Of a DNA stretch of 64,000 nt, positions 33,382-42,081 are shown piece by piece. Numbering within the stretch: the stretch's first letter is position 1; each line of letters starts with the position of its first letter. The notes below the pieces were generated by a model. It had not been told where the DNA came from and searched no databases. It worked only from the letters and a program-made list of their open reading frames with translations. Origin of the DNA: Streptomyces aureus (GTDB lineage: Bacteria; Actinomycetota; Actinomycetes; Streptomycetales; Streptomycetaceae); contig NZ_JNZD01000032.1 in NCBI RefSeq assembly GCF_000725495.1, positions 55,170-119,169 of the forward strand, given 5' to 3'. Both the position numbers and the translations under genes were made by a program.

Positions 33382-34482
33382 ATGATCGTTCGGCTCGGCT
33401 CACTCGTGACACGGTGGACCGTCGTGGTGCCCGTGATCGCGGTGGTGCTGCTGGCCCTCACCTGGGGGCGCGACCTGCCGGGCGCGGTCGTCGTCCTGGT
33501 CACGCTGGTCCTCGCCGGCTCCGTGCTCGCCGCCGTGCATCACGCCGAGGTGGTCGCCCACCGGGTGGGGGAACCCTTCGGATCGCTCGTCCTCGCCGTC
33601 GCCGTCACGATCATCGAAGTCGCCCTCATCGTGACCCTGATGGCGGACGGCGGCGCCAAGAGTTCGACCCTCGCCCGCGACACCGTCTTCGCGGCGGTGA
33701 TGATCACCTGCAACGGCATCGTCGGCGTGTGCCTGCTCGTCGCGTCACTGCGCCATGGCATCGCCGTGTTCAACGCCGAGGGAACGGGAGCCGCCCTGGC
33801 GACCGTCGCCACGCTCGCCACCCTCAGCCTCGTCTTCCCGACCTTCACGACCAGCAAGCCGGGCCCCGAGTTCTCGTCCGCGCAGCTCACCTTTGCCGCG
33901 GTGGCCTCCCTGGTGCTGTACGGCCTGTTCGTCACGACCCAGACCGTCCGCCACCGTGACTACTTCCTGCCGATCACCCAGCAGGGCAAGGTCATCGACG
34001 CGGACGAGCACGCCGATGCCCCGTCCGCCCGCGAGGCCCGCTTCAGCCTCGGGCTCCTCGGTCTGGCCCTGGTCGGTGTGGTCGGTCTCGCCAAGGGGGT
34101 CTCGCCCACCATCGAGTCCGGGGTCGAGGCCGCGGGCATGCCGCACTCCGTGGTCGGTGTGATCATCGCGCTGCTCGTGCTGCTCCCCGAGACCATCGCT
34201 GCACTGCGTTCCGCCCGCCGGAACCGGGTGCAGACCAGTCTGAACCTCGCCCTGGGATCGGCGATGGCCAGTATCGGACTGACGATCCCCGCCGTCGCCC
34301 TGGCCTCGGTCTGGCTCTCCGGGCCCCTCGTCCTCGGCCTCAACGCCACCGAGATGGTGCTGCTGGCGCTGACCGTGGTCGTGAGCTCCCTGACGGTCGT
34401 TCCCGGCCGGGCCACACCGCTTCAGGGAGGCGTGCATCTCGTCCTGTTCGCCGCCTATCTGGAACTGGCCGTCAACCCCTGA
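33382..34482 (+). CDS. chaA: Calcium/proton antiporter of the ChaA (CaCA) family
   Basis: A 366-residue protein with 10-11 predicted membrane helices and two alpha-repeat motifs: TIIEVALIVTLMADGG and VVGVIIALLVLLPETIAALRSA-RNRVQTSLNLALGSA, each with the acidic residue in the membrane. ChaA exchanges Ca2+ (or Na+/K+) for H+ at alkaline pH. It continues the TerC operon direction with a separate start. Its 3' end overlaps that of the convergent MFS gene by 28 nt. Confidence 0.85.
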   Translation: MIVRLGSLVTRWTVVVPVIAVVLLALTWGRDLPGAVVVLVTLVLAGSVLAAVHHAEVVAHRVGEPFGSLVLAVAVTIIEVALIVTLMADGGAKSSTLARDTVFAAVMITCNGIVGVCLLVASLRHGIAVFNAEGTGAALATVATLATLSLVFPTFTTSKPGPEFSSAQLTFAAVASLVLYGLFVTTQTVRHRDYFLPITQQGKVIDADEHADAPSAREARFSLGLLGLALVGVVGLAKGVSPTIESGVEAAGMPHSVVGVIIALLVLLPETIAALRSARRNRVQTSLNLALGSAMASIGLTIPAVALASVWLSGPLVLGLNATEMVLLALTVVVSSLTVVPGRATPLQGGVHLVLFAAYLELAVNP

Positions 34483-35792
34483 TCCGCCCTCGCTCCGTCA
34501 CCGGGAGGGGCTTCGGCCCGGGCTTCGGGCCGGGTCTCCGGGAGCAGCGCGAAGCACCCGAGGCTCAGCAGCGCGATCCCCGTCAGATAGGCGGCCACGC
34601 CCCACGGCACGCGCTCCCCGCTCGCCACGGCCGTCGCCACCAGCGGCGTGAGCGCACCGCCGAGGACCCCGCCCAGGTTGTATCCGACGGCCGCGCCCGT
34701 GCAGCGCACCCGCGGCTCGTACAACTCCGGCAGATACGCGGCGATCACCGCGAACATCGTGATGAAGGCGATCAGCGCCACCAGGAAGCCGAGGAACATC
34801 AGGAGCGGTTCCCCGGTCGACAGCAGCCCGATCATGGGGAACATCCACAGGGCGGCGCCCGCACAGCCCGCCAGACACAGAGGCCGCCGGCCGTAGCGGT
34901 CACCGAGCAGGGCCACCAGAGGTGTCAGCGCCCCCTTCACCACCACCGCGCCCATGACGCAGGTCAGCATGACCGTGCGGCTCACCCCGAGCCGTTCGAC
35001 GCCGTAGGAGAGCGACCACGTCGTCACCGCGTAGAAGACGGCGTATCCGACGGCGAGGCCGCCGGCCGTCAGCAGGACGAGCCGCCAGTGGTCGCGCACC
35101 ACCTCGGCGAGCGGCACGCGCGCGCGGTCCGGCATCTCGAGGAAGCCCGGGGTCTCCTCCAGCGAACCGCGCAGCCACAGTCCCGCCAGCGCGAGCACCC
35201 CAGCCGCCCAGAACGGCACCCGCCAGCCCCACTGGGCGAACTGCGCGTCGGACAGCGTCGAGGACAGCGCCAGCATCACCCCGTTGGCCAGCACGAAACC
35301 GAGCGACGGGCCGATCTGGGGGAAGCTCGACCACAGACCGCGCCGCCCGGCGGGCGCGTGCTCGGCCGTCAACAGCACCGCCCCGCCCCACTCGCCGCCG
35401 AGCCCGAGCCCCTGGAGAAAACGCAGCACCAGCAGCAGAACGGGAGCGGCGGCGCCGATGCGGTCGTACGTCGGAACGCACCCGACGGCGACGGTCGCCG
35501 CCCCGGTCAGCAGCAGCGAGGCCAGCAGGACCGGCCGCCGCCCGCGCCGGTCCCCGATGTGCCCGAACAGCACCGAGCCCAGCGGGCGGGCGACGAAACC
35601 GACGCCGAACGTCGCGAAGGCCGCCAGCGTCCCCGCGAGCGGCGAGAACGTGGGGAAGAACAGCGGCCCGAGAACCAGGGCCGCCGCCGTCCCGTAGACG
35701 AAGAAGTCGTAGAACTCGATGGCCGTCCCGGTGAGCGAGGCGGCCGCGAGCCGTAGCATCGAGGGCGTTCTTACGGTGCGTACATCGTGCAT
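34455..35792 (-). CDS. MFS metabolite:H+ symporter (MHS/ProP-like)
   Basis: A 445-residue 12-helix transporter. The N-terminus reads LTGTAIEFYDFFVYGTAAALVLGPLFFP, the hallmark of the MHS family that includes ProP, KgtP and ShiA. FGHIGDRRGRRPVLLAS is the MFS motif between helices 2 and 3, and LLGDRYGRRPLCLAG repeats it in the second half. PELYEPRVRCTGAAVGYNLGGVLGGALTPLV is also typical. The substrate is unknown. An internal ATG at residue 12 is a possible start. Confidence 0.88.
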   Translation of the reverse strand: MHDVRTVRTPSMLRLAAASLTGTAIEFYDFFVYGTAAALVLGPLFFPTFSPLAGTLAAFATFGVGFVARPLGSVLFGHIGDRRGRRPVLLASLLLTGAATVAVGCVPTYDRIGAAAPVLLLVLRFLQGLGLGGEWGGAVLLTAEHAPAGRRGLWSSFPQIGPSLGFVLANGVMLALSSTLSDAQFAQWGWRVPFWAAGVLALAGLWLRGSLEETPGFLEMPDRARVPLAEVVRDHWRLVLLTAGGLAVGYAVFYAVTTWSLSYGVERLGVSRTVMLTCVMGAVVVKGALTPLVALLGDRYGRRPLCLAGCAGAALWMFPMIGLLSTGEPLLMFLGFLVALIAFITMFAVIAAYLPELYEPRVRCTGAAVGYNLGGVLGGALTPLVATAVASGERVPWGVAAYLTGIALLSLGCFALLPETRPEARAEAPPGDGARADQGLTASSR

Positions 35793-35852
35793 GCCGGATC
35801 AACTACCCACAGTGACCGACGGTTACGGGGGCGCACGGGAGCGCGGTGTGCG

Positions 35853-36899
35853 TCAGTAGGTGACGGTGATGCGCCGGGCCGGACCGTCGACGCGGACGGT
35901 CCCGCCATAGGGGATGACGACCTGCGGATCGGTGTGGCCGAGGTCCACATCGAGGACGACCGTCATGTCGGGGGCGTAGGCATCGACGGCCCGCAGGACC
36001 GCTTCGCGCTGCTCCCGGGCGTAGTCGAGCCTGGCCTCCGGTTCGAGCGGCTGCCGGAACGACCACGCCTTCGGCCGGCCCATGAGCAGCGCCCCGAAGC
36101 GCCGCAGCAGGCCGCGCTCGCCCAGGGCGCGCAGGATCCAGAAGACGTCGTCGGCCCTCGGCATGTCCTCCGAGGTCTCCAGGAACAGCACGCAGCCGTC
36201 GTACACGGACGGATCGCGGGCGATCCCGCGGTCGGCCATCAGCAGCCACGAGAGGATCTCGAGGTTCCCGCCCCAGGAGCGGCCCTCGACCACCTCGTCC
36301 GGGCGGATCCAGGTCCAGCCCGAGCCCGGCTCGGTCGGCGGCTCGGCCAGGAAGCTCTCGGGCGCCTCCCAGGGCAGGTCGACCTCGCGGAAACGGCTCG
36401 CGGGGCGCAGCTCGTACGGTCCGGAGGTGAACAGGGCGGCCCGCAGGGAGTCCGCGGTCAGGGGGTCCATGGCGCCCGGCCGGCCGAGCTCGCACATGAC
36501 CGTCGCGCCGTGGTAGCCGACGATCCCGGCGTTCCACAGGTGGACGAGGAGGTTCGTGTTGTCGCTGTAGCCGAAGAACGGCTTCGGGTTCGCCCGGAGC
36601 AGCTCGTCGTCGAGCAGCGGCAGTACGGTGATCTGGTCGTCGCCTCCGATGGACGCGAAGACCGCCCTGACCGTCGGATCGGCGAACGCCGCGTGGATGT
36701 CGTCGGCGCGCTCCCGCGGGGTCGACCCCAGCTTCCGGGTCGCCGGGTACTCGACCGGCTCCAGGCCGAAGTCCTTCCGCAGCCGCTCCAGACCCAGTTC
36801 GTACGGGAGCGGCAGGAGGCCGGGCAGACCGCTGGACGGCGAGATCACGGCCACCCGGTCACCGGGCACGGGCTTGGGAGGGTATGCGGGGGTGGTCAT
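35853..36899 (-). CDS. LD-carboxypeptidase / MccF-like serine peptidase (family S66)
   Basis: A 348-residue cytosolic peptidase. The S66 nucleophile motif PFFGYSDNTNLLVHLWN is present, followed by GRSWGGNLEILSWLL, a glutamate in LFLETSED and a histidine in LDVDLGHTDPQVVIPYGG, giving the Ser-Glu-His triad. LdcA enzymes trim murein tetrapeptides for recycling; MccF relatives cleave microcin C or similar antibiotics. Which one applies here is not clear. TACGCT lies 6 nt before the ATG, so the transcript is probably leaderless. Confidence 0.87.
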   Translation of the reverse strand: MTTPAYPPKPVPGDRVAVISPSSGLPGLLPLPYELGLERLRKDFGLEPVEYPATRKLGSTPRERADDIHAAFADPTVRAVFASIGGDDQITVLPLLDDELLRANPKPFFGYSDNTNLLVHLWNAGIVGYHGATVMCELGRPGAMDPLTADSLRAALFTSGPYELRPASRFREVDLPWEAPESFLAEPPTEPGSGWTWIRPDEVVEGRSWGGNLEILSWLLMADRGIARDPSVYDGCVLFLETSEDMPRADDVFWILRALGERGLLRRFGALLMGRPKAWSFRQPLEPEARLDYAREQREAVLRAVDAYAPDMTVVLDVDLGHTDPQVVIPYGGTVRVDGPARRITVTY

Positions 36900-37000
36900 G
36901 GCGCGAGCGTACGGGCCGTCACCCTTTCGGTGCATCGTGATAAACCGGGTCCGAGCAGCGGTCCTTGACGGGCCGGCAGACCCGATGGACCGGAGGAACC

Positions 37001-37474
37001 GTGCCCCGCACCCTGGCCAACGCCCCGATCATGATTCTCAACGGCCCCAACCTGAACCTCCTCGGGCAGCGGCAGCCGGAGATCTACGGCTCCGACACGC
37101 TGGCGGACGTCGAGGCGCTGTGCGCCAAGGCCGCGGCCGCGCACGGGGGAACGGTCGACTTCCGGCAGTCCAACCACGAGGGCGAGCTGGTGGACTGGAT
37201 CCACGAGGCCCGGCTGAACCACGCGGGGATCGTGATCAACCCGGCCGCCTACTCGCACACCTCCGTCGCCATCCTCGACGCGCTCAACACCTGTGACGGG
37301 CTCCCGGTGGTGGAGGTCCACATCTCCAACATCCACCAGCGCGAGGAGTTCCGGCACCACTCGTACGTGTCGCTGCGGGCCGACGGGGTCATCGCGGGCT
37401 GCGGAGTGCAGGGATACGCGTTCGCGGTGGAGCGGGTGGCGGCCCTCGCGGGAGCCGGACGCGCGGACACCTGA
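37001..37474 (+). CDS. aroQ: 3-dehydroquinate dehydratase, type II
   Basis: A 157-residue enzyme of the shikimate pathway, converting 3-dehydroquinate to 3-dehydroshikimate. Strong marks are [19 protein letters not shown] with the catalytic Arg and Tyr, [35 protein letters not shown] and [22 protein letters not shown]. The GTG start has GGAGGA upstream. Normal length. A 7-bp hairpin follows. Confidence 0.95.
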   Translation: MPRTLANAPIMILNGPNLNLLGQRQPEIYGSDTLADVEALCAKAAAAHGGTVDFRQSNHEGELVDWIHEARLNHAGIVINPAAYSHTSVAILDALNTCDGLPVVEVHISNIHQREEFRHHSYVSLRADGVIAGCGVQGYAFAVERVAALAGAGRADT

Positions 37475-37484
37475 CCACGAGGTC

Positions 37485-37504
37485 CGGGCCGAGGACCCGG
37501 CCCG
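37485..37504 (+). terminator. Hairpin after aroQ
   Basis: CGGGCCG and CGGCCCG form a 7-bp stem around 6 nt. The rest of the gap to 37650 has short CCCGCCC-CGCTCACCGG repeats and no gene. Confidence 0.5.
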
Positions 37505-37650
37505 AACCGGATTGACCCGGGCGGAGCTCGACCGGGGCGGAGCGGGCGGACACCGGCAGCAGGGGCATCCGTCCGTCCGTCCCGCCCCGCTCACCGGCGT
37601 CCCGCCCTGCTTACTGGAGGCCCGCCCCGCTCACCGGCCTGCGGCTCCGC

Positions 37651-38451
37651 TCACAGCCGTCCGGCCTCGACGATCCGGCTGAGGAAGCGCCGTGTGCGCT
37701 CCTGCTCCGGGTCTCCGAAGACCTGCTCCGGCGTGCCGCGCTCCAGGATCACGCCGTCCTCCAGGAAGCAGACCTGGTCCGACACCTCGCGCGCGAAGCC
37801 CATCTCATGGGTGGCCAGGACCATGGTCATGCCGTCCGCCTTCACGTCACGGACCACGTCCAGGACCTCGCCCACCAGCTCGGGATCCAGGGCGGCGGTG
37901 ATCTCGTCGAGGAGGAGCAGCCGCGGCCGGACCGCCAGGGCGCGCACGATCGCGGCCCGTTGCTGCTGGCCGCCGCTCAACCGGTCCGGGTACTCGCCCG
38001 CCTTGGCGCCGAGCCCCAGCCGTTCGAGCAGTTCACGCGCGTGTGCCTCGGCCTCCGCGCGGCCCACCCCATGAACGCGGTGCGGGGCCAGGGTGATGTT
38101 CTCCAGGACGGTCATGTGCGGGAACAGGTTGTACGCCTGGAAGACGACGCCGATGCGGCGGCGCACCGCGTCCTGGTCGGTGCGGGGGTCGGTGATCTCC
38201 TCGCCGTCCAGCCAGATCGCCCCGTCGTCCACCTCCTCCAGGAGGTTCGCACAGCGCAGCAGCGTGGACTTCCCGGAGCCGGAGGCGCCGATCAGTGTCG
38301 TGACCGTGTGCGGGGCGACCTCCAGATCGACGTCCCGCAGGACGACCGAGTCGCCGAAGGTCTTGCGGACGGACTCCATCCGCAGCAGCGGACCGCCCGG
38401 CGCGGGTGCCGTGCTCACAGGGTCCGTGCTCGTGCGACGGTCCGTGCTCAT
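37651..38451 (-). CDS. Polar amino acid ABC transporter, ATP-binding subunit
   Basis: A 266-residue ATPase that powers uptake. Walker A GASGSGKST (residues 55-63), signature LSGGQQQRAAIVRAL, Walker B RLLLLDEITAALDP and ATHEMGFAREVSDQVCFLEDG are all intact; the last segment is typical of the polar amino acid group (GlnQ/ArtP-like). The start overlaps the permease stop by 4 nt (ATGA). It is the last gene of the permease/binding protein operon. Confidence 0.93.
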   Translation of the reverse strand: MSTDRRTSTDPVSTAPAPGGPLLRMESVRKTFGDSVVLRDVDLEVAPHTVTTLIGASGSGKSTLLRCANLLEEVDDGAIWLDGEEITDPRTDQDAVRRRIGVVFQAYNLFPHMTVLENITLAPHRVHGVGRAEAEAHARELLERLGLGAKAGEYPDRLSGGQQQRAAIVRALAVRPRLLLLDEITAALDPELVGEVLDVVRDVKADGMTMVLATHEMGFAREVSDQVCFLEDGVILERGTPEQVFGDPEQERTRRFLSRIVEAGRL

Positions 38452-39302
38452 ACGGTGCCTCCCTGGCCGCGGCGCCGGTCCATGCGGGCGGTGACCCAGT
38501 CGGTGAAGCGCGTCATCGGGATGGTCAGGGCCACGAACAGCAGGGCCGCGACGATGTAGGCCGTGTAGTTGAGGCTACGGCCGACGATGACGTCCGCGGA
38601 ACGCATCGCCTCCACCGCGCCGCCGATCGAGACGAGGCTGGTGTCCTTCTGGAGGGAGACCATGTCGTTCAGGAGCGGCGGGACCTGACGGCGGACGGCT
38701 TGCGGAAGCACCACATGACGGAGGGTCTGCCGCGTGGTCAGCCCCAGCGAGCGCGCCGCGGCCCGTTGCGAGGGGTGCACCGACTCGATGCCGGCCCGCA
38801 CGACTTCGGCGACGTACGCCGCGTACGTCAGCACCAGTCCCGCGCCGCCGAGAAGGACCGGGTCGGTGGTGACGCCCTGCAACTGGAGCGCCGGTACGCC
38901 GAACACGACGATCGACAGACAGATGATCAGCGGCAGTCCGCGGAAGAAGTCGGTGTACGCGGTGGCGAGGGCGCGCACCGGCCAGTAGACCGGCCCCTTG
39001 AGGGTGCGTGCCACCGCGATGAGGGTGCCGAGCAGGAGCACCACGACACCGCACACCGCGAACAGCCGCAGGTTGAGCCAGAGTCCGTCGAGGACCTTGG
39101 GGAGGGCCTCGCGCGCGTAGGACGCGTCGAAGAACGTCTCCTTCGTGCGCGGCCAGCCCGGCGCGTTCACCACCACGAGGTACAGCACGACGGCCGTGAC
39201 GAGCGTCGAGAGCGCGGCCACGGCCGCCGAACGGCGGGCCCGGCCGCGCTTGTGGCGCTCGCGCTCGATCCTGCGCTGCGACGGGACGTACACCTCGGTC
39301 AC
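38448..39302 (-). CDS. Polar amino acid ABC transporter, permease subunit
   Basis: A 284-residue membrane subunit with a basic cytoplasmic start and five membrane helices. The segment FFRGLPLIICLSIVVFGVPALQL and the EAA-loop-like IESVHPSQRAAARSLGLTTRQTLRHVVLPQAVRRQVPPLLND are typical of HisM/GlnP-type permeases. The GTG start overlaps the stop of the binding-protein gene by 4 nt, so the three genes form a coupled operon. Confidence 0.92.
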   Translation of the reverse strand: MTEVYVPSQRRIERERHKRGRARRSAAVAALSTLVTAVVLYLVVVNAPGWPRTKETFFDASYAREALPKVLDGLWLNLRLFAVCGVVVLLLGTLIAVARTLKGPVYWPVRALATAYTDFFRGLPLIICLSIVVFGVPALQLQGVTTDPVLLGGAGLVLTYAAYVAEVVRAGIESVHPSQRAAARSLGLTTRQTLRHVVLPQAVRRQVPPLLNDMVSLQKDTSLVSIGGAVEAMRSADVIVGRSLNYTAYIVAALLFVALTIPMTRFTDWVTARMDRRRGQGGTV

Positions 39303-40183
39303 TTGAGCACCGGGGCGTCGACGGCCTCGGACAGCCACTGCTTCTCGATCCTCGCGAGCGTGCCGTCCGCGCGCAGGGCGTCCACGGCCTTGGTCACGCA
39401 GGAGGTCAGCGCGCTGCCCTTGTCGAGGACGAGCCCGAACTGCTCGGGCGTTCCGCCCTTGTTCTCGAACTGTCCGACGATCTTCGCGTTCGTCACCTCG
39501 GCGGCCGTGATGTAGAAGGCGGTCGGCAGATCCGTGACGATGGCGTCGACCTGACCGTTCTTCAGGGCGGACTTGGCCTGGTCGTTCTTGGCGTACGCGG
39601 CCGGTTGCGCGGTCGGCTTCACCACGTCGTCGATGTAGTCCAGGCTCGTCGTGCCGACCTGCGCGCCCAGCTTCAGACCCTTGAGGTCCGCCAGGCTCGT
39701 CGCCTTCGCGGCCTTGGAGCCCTTCAGCGCGATGACCGCCTGTCGCACGTCGTAGTAGCCGGACGAGAAGTCCACGGCCTTCTTGCGCTCGGCGCTGATG
39801 GACACCTGATTGATGTCGAAGTCGAACGTCTTCGCACCGGGGGCGAAGGCCTTGTTGAAGGGAACGCTCTGCCAGACGACGTCGCCGTCGGCGAAGCCGA
39901 GCCGCTGGGCCACGGCGTACGTCACCGCCGACTCGAAGCCCTTCTTGTTGGCGGGCTTGTCGTCCTTGAACCAGGGCTCGTACGCCGGTTCGTCGGTGGC
40001 GACGGTGAGCTTGCCGGAAGTGTGCGTGCTCAACGAGCCCTTGGCGCAGCTCTCGGCGGTGCCACCGGACGCCTTTCCGGACGTCTTGCTCTCCGGCTGC
40101 GGGGCACAGCCCACGGCGAGGGCGAGCAGGGCCACGGTGCAGACGGACACGGCGGGGCGCAGGGCGCGTTGGGGTCGGTACAT
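39299..40183 (-). CDS. Amino acid ABC transporter substrate-binding lipoprotein
   Basis: A 294-residue periplasmic-type binding protein anchored as a lipoprotein; the signal peptide ends in LALAVGC with Cys26. SBP family 3 marks are KLTVATDEPAYEPWF, VWQSVPFNKAFAPGAKTFDFDINQVSISAERKKAVDFSSGYYDVRQAV and LGAQVGTTSLDYI. The ligand is probably a polar amino acid but cannot be named. It is the first gene of the operon. The gap before it (to 40502) holds only the terminator of the next gene. Confidence 0.92.
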   Translation of the reverse strand: MYRPQRALRPAVSVCTVALLALAVGCAPQPESKTSGKASGGTAESCAKGSLSTHTSGKLTVATDEPAYEPWFKDDKPANKKGFESAVTYAVAQRLGFADGDVVWQSVPFNKAFAPGAKTFDFDINQVSISAERKKAVDFSSGYYDVRQAVIALKGSKAAKATSLADLKGLKLGAQVGTTSLDYIDDVVKPTAQPAAYAKNDQAKSALKNGQVDAIVTDLPTAFYITAAEVTNAKIVGQFENKGGTPEQFGLVLDKGSALTSCVTKAVDALRADGTLARIEKQWLSEAVDAPVLK

Positions 40184-40425
40184 GGCGGGAGAGTGGCAGC
40201 GAAGCAGCCGTTTGTCCAGGTCACGGCGGTAATTGTCCGCATGGTGGGAACGGGTGTTGCAGTGACGTGAACACATGCGCCCCGACCGCCTCGCGCGCGT
40301 GTCGTGTGCACCGCGCACGGACACGGCCGGCACGGCGAGCGAGAGCCGGTGACGCGACCGACGCGGGCCCGGCGCCCCGAACGCGGGAGGCGGTCCGACG
40401 CGGGAGCCGTGCCGTTCCCGAACAC

Positions 40426-40462
40426 GGCAGCGGGGCCGCCCGTTCGGGACGGCCCCGCTGCC
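40426..40462 (-). terminator. Strong terminator downstream of the MBL-fold gene
   Basis: A 13-bp perfect stem with an inner CCC/GGG helix. Placed 41 nt after the stop of the minus-strand gene. Confidence 0.8.
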
Positions 40463-40502
40463 ATGTTCGGGACGGCCCCGCGTCACATCCACCGCCGGCG
40501 GA

Positions 40503-41159
40503 TCACCAGCCCCGGGCTCTCCACTCCGGCAGATGCGGGCGTTCGGCGCCCAGCGTCGTGTCGTCGCCATGGCCCGGGTACACCCACGTCTCGTCCGGAA
40601 GGACGTCGAAGATCCTCGTCTCGACGTCGTGGATGAGCTGCGTGAACGCCTCCGGGTCCTTGAACGTGTTGCCCACGCCGCCCGGGAAGAGGCAGTCGCC
40701 GGTGAACACGTGCGGATGACCGTGCGGGTCGTCGTAGACGAGGGCGACCGAGCCCGGCGTGTGTCCGACCAGATGGCGCGCGGTCAGCTCGACGTTGCCC
40801 ACCCGGACCGTGTCGCCGTCCTGGAGGGGGACGTCGGTCGGCACCGGGATGCCCTCCGCGTCGTCCCGGCCCGCGTAGGTGCGCGCGCCCGTGGCGGCCA
40901 CGACCTCGGCCAGCGCCTGCCAGTGGTCGCCGTGCCGGTGCGTGGTCACCACCGAGGCGATGCCGTCGTCACCGATCAGGGTGAGCAGCGTCGAGGCGTC
41001 GTTCGCCGCGTCGATGAGGAGCTGCTCGTCGGTGGCCCGGCAGCGCAGCAGGTACGCGTTGTTGTCCATGGGGCCGACCGCGACCTTGGAGATCATCAGG
41101 TCCTGCAGCTCGTGCACGTCGGCCGCGCCGCCGACCGTCACCGCTCCGCTGTACGTCAT
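40503..41159 (-). CDS. MBL-fold metallohydrolase (glyoxalase II-like)
   Basis: A 218-residue metallo-beta-lactamase-fold hydrolase. The zinc-binding motif is VVTTHRHGDHWQALAEV (HxHxDH), with further ligands in ARHLVGHTPGSVALVYD, FTGDCLFPGG and WVYPGHGDDTTLG. This order matches glyoxalase II-like or persulfide-dioxygenase-like enzymes, but the substrate is not defined. TAGGCT 6 nt before the ATG indicates a leaderless transcript. The next minus-strand gene (MDMPI) ends just 10 nt upstream. Confidence 0.88.
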   Translation of the reverse strand: MTYSGAVTVGGAADVHELQDLMISKVAVGPMDNNAYLLRCRATDEQLLIDAANDASTLLTLIGDDGIASVVTTHRHGDHWQALAEVVAATGARTYAGRDDAEGIPVPTDVPLQDGDTVRVGNVELTARHLVGHTPGSVALVYDDPHGHPHVFTGDCLFPGGVGNTFKDPEAFTQLIHDVETRIFDVLPDETWVYPGHGDDTTLGAERPHLPEWRARGW

Positions 41160-41168
41160 GACGGCAGC

Positions 41169-41858
41169 CTATAGCGGGGGCAGGGCCGGAAGCGGGCCGC
41201 CGCGAACCGTCAGCGCGGTGCCGTCGCGGCGGCCGCAGAGCCAGCCGAGCAGATCGGCCGCGGGGCCGTGGACCTCGACCGGGCCGCCCTCGGCGCCTCC
41301 GCCCGTCGTCCGCACCCGGCCGTCGCCGGCGTCCAGCGTCGTGGCGGGCACGTCCTTGTGGCCGGCGAACCGCTCCGCGAGGAAGTCGATCTCCCGGGCC
41401 GTGAACTCCTCGGGGAGATCCTCCAGCTCGTAGCCGATGCCCAGGTCCACATGGTGCAGGTCGACCTCGACCCAGCGCCGGAAGGGCACCCGGGCCGCGG
41501 AGTCCGTGACCCCGTTGCGCAGCTCCACCGTGCGGGACCAGTCCGCGGGAGCGGCCTCGGTCGCCGCGAAGCGGGCCCCGCTCTCGCGCAGGTCGGCCAG
41601 CTGTACGTCCAGGGGGCGCGGGGCGTCCCGCTCGATGTCGGCGTCCCGGGTGCTCGCGGAGGCGTACATGGGCCGCCCCTCGAGAACGTTCACGAGGGCG
41701 TCCGCGTTCCGGGACAGGTGGGCGAGCACATGCCCGCGGCTCCAGCCGGGAAGCCGTGACGGCTCGGCCACGGCGGCGTTGTCCAGTTTGGCGGCTGCGG
41801 TGAGCAGTCGTTCCGTCGCGTCACGTACAGACGCCAGGTCGCGCACATGATCCATCAT
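41169..41858 (-). CDS. Mycothiol-dependent maleylpyruvate-isomerase family protein
   Basis: A 229-residue DinB/MDMPI-fold protein. The N-terminal four-helix bundle reads LTAAAKLDNAAVAEPSRLPGWSRGHVLAHLSRNADAL, with the metal-binding His in AHLSRNAD and HHVDLGIGY further on. The family uses mycothiol, the actinobacterial thiol, in isomerase or transferase reactions; the true substrate is usually unknown. The ATG lies 7 nt after TAGGGT, predicting a leaderless mRNA. It is divergent from uvrA. Confidence 0.85.
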   Translation of the reverse strand: MMDHVRDLASVRDATERLLTAAAKLDNAAVAEPSRLPGWSRGHVLAHLSRNADALVNVLEGRPMYASASTRDADIERDAPRPLDVQLADLRESGARFAATEAAPADWSRTVELRNGVTDSAARVPFRRWVEVDLHHVDLGIGYELEDLPEEFTAREIDFLAERFAGHKDVPATTLDAGDGRVRTTGGGAEGGPVEVHGPAADLLGWLCGRRDGTALTVRGGPLPALPPL

Positions 41859-42003
41859 GAGGTCGACCCTAGCCGCGCCACACGATCGGGTGAAGCGGGT
41901 CGGCCACCCCCGTAAATCGAATGCACGTGCTATAGGCTCGTTGGTGGCGTCGGGCATGCTGGAAGGCCCGGGATTGTTGTGAACCAGCGAAAGCAACCGG
42001 CGC

Positions 42004-42025
42004 TGTCAGTGGCTCGCCCTAGTCT
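42004..42025 (+). promoter_or_regulatory. PafBC-type DNA-damage promoter of uvrA
   Basis: TGTCAGTGG-N7-TAGTCT, 56 nt before the uvrA start. It matches the RecA-NDp consensus. Confidence 0.75.
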
Positions 42026-42081
42026 GAGATGACGGGGGCCCGCGGCCCCTGTCACTTCTCTCAAGAAAGGTGCGGACCGGC

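Noticed and set aside
41859..42069. LexA box before uvrA
   Set aside because: GAATGCACGTGC has two mismatches to the GAAC-N4-GTTC pattern; the PafBC-type element fits much better.
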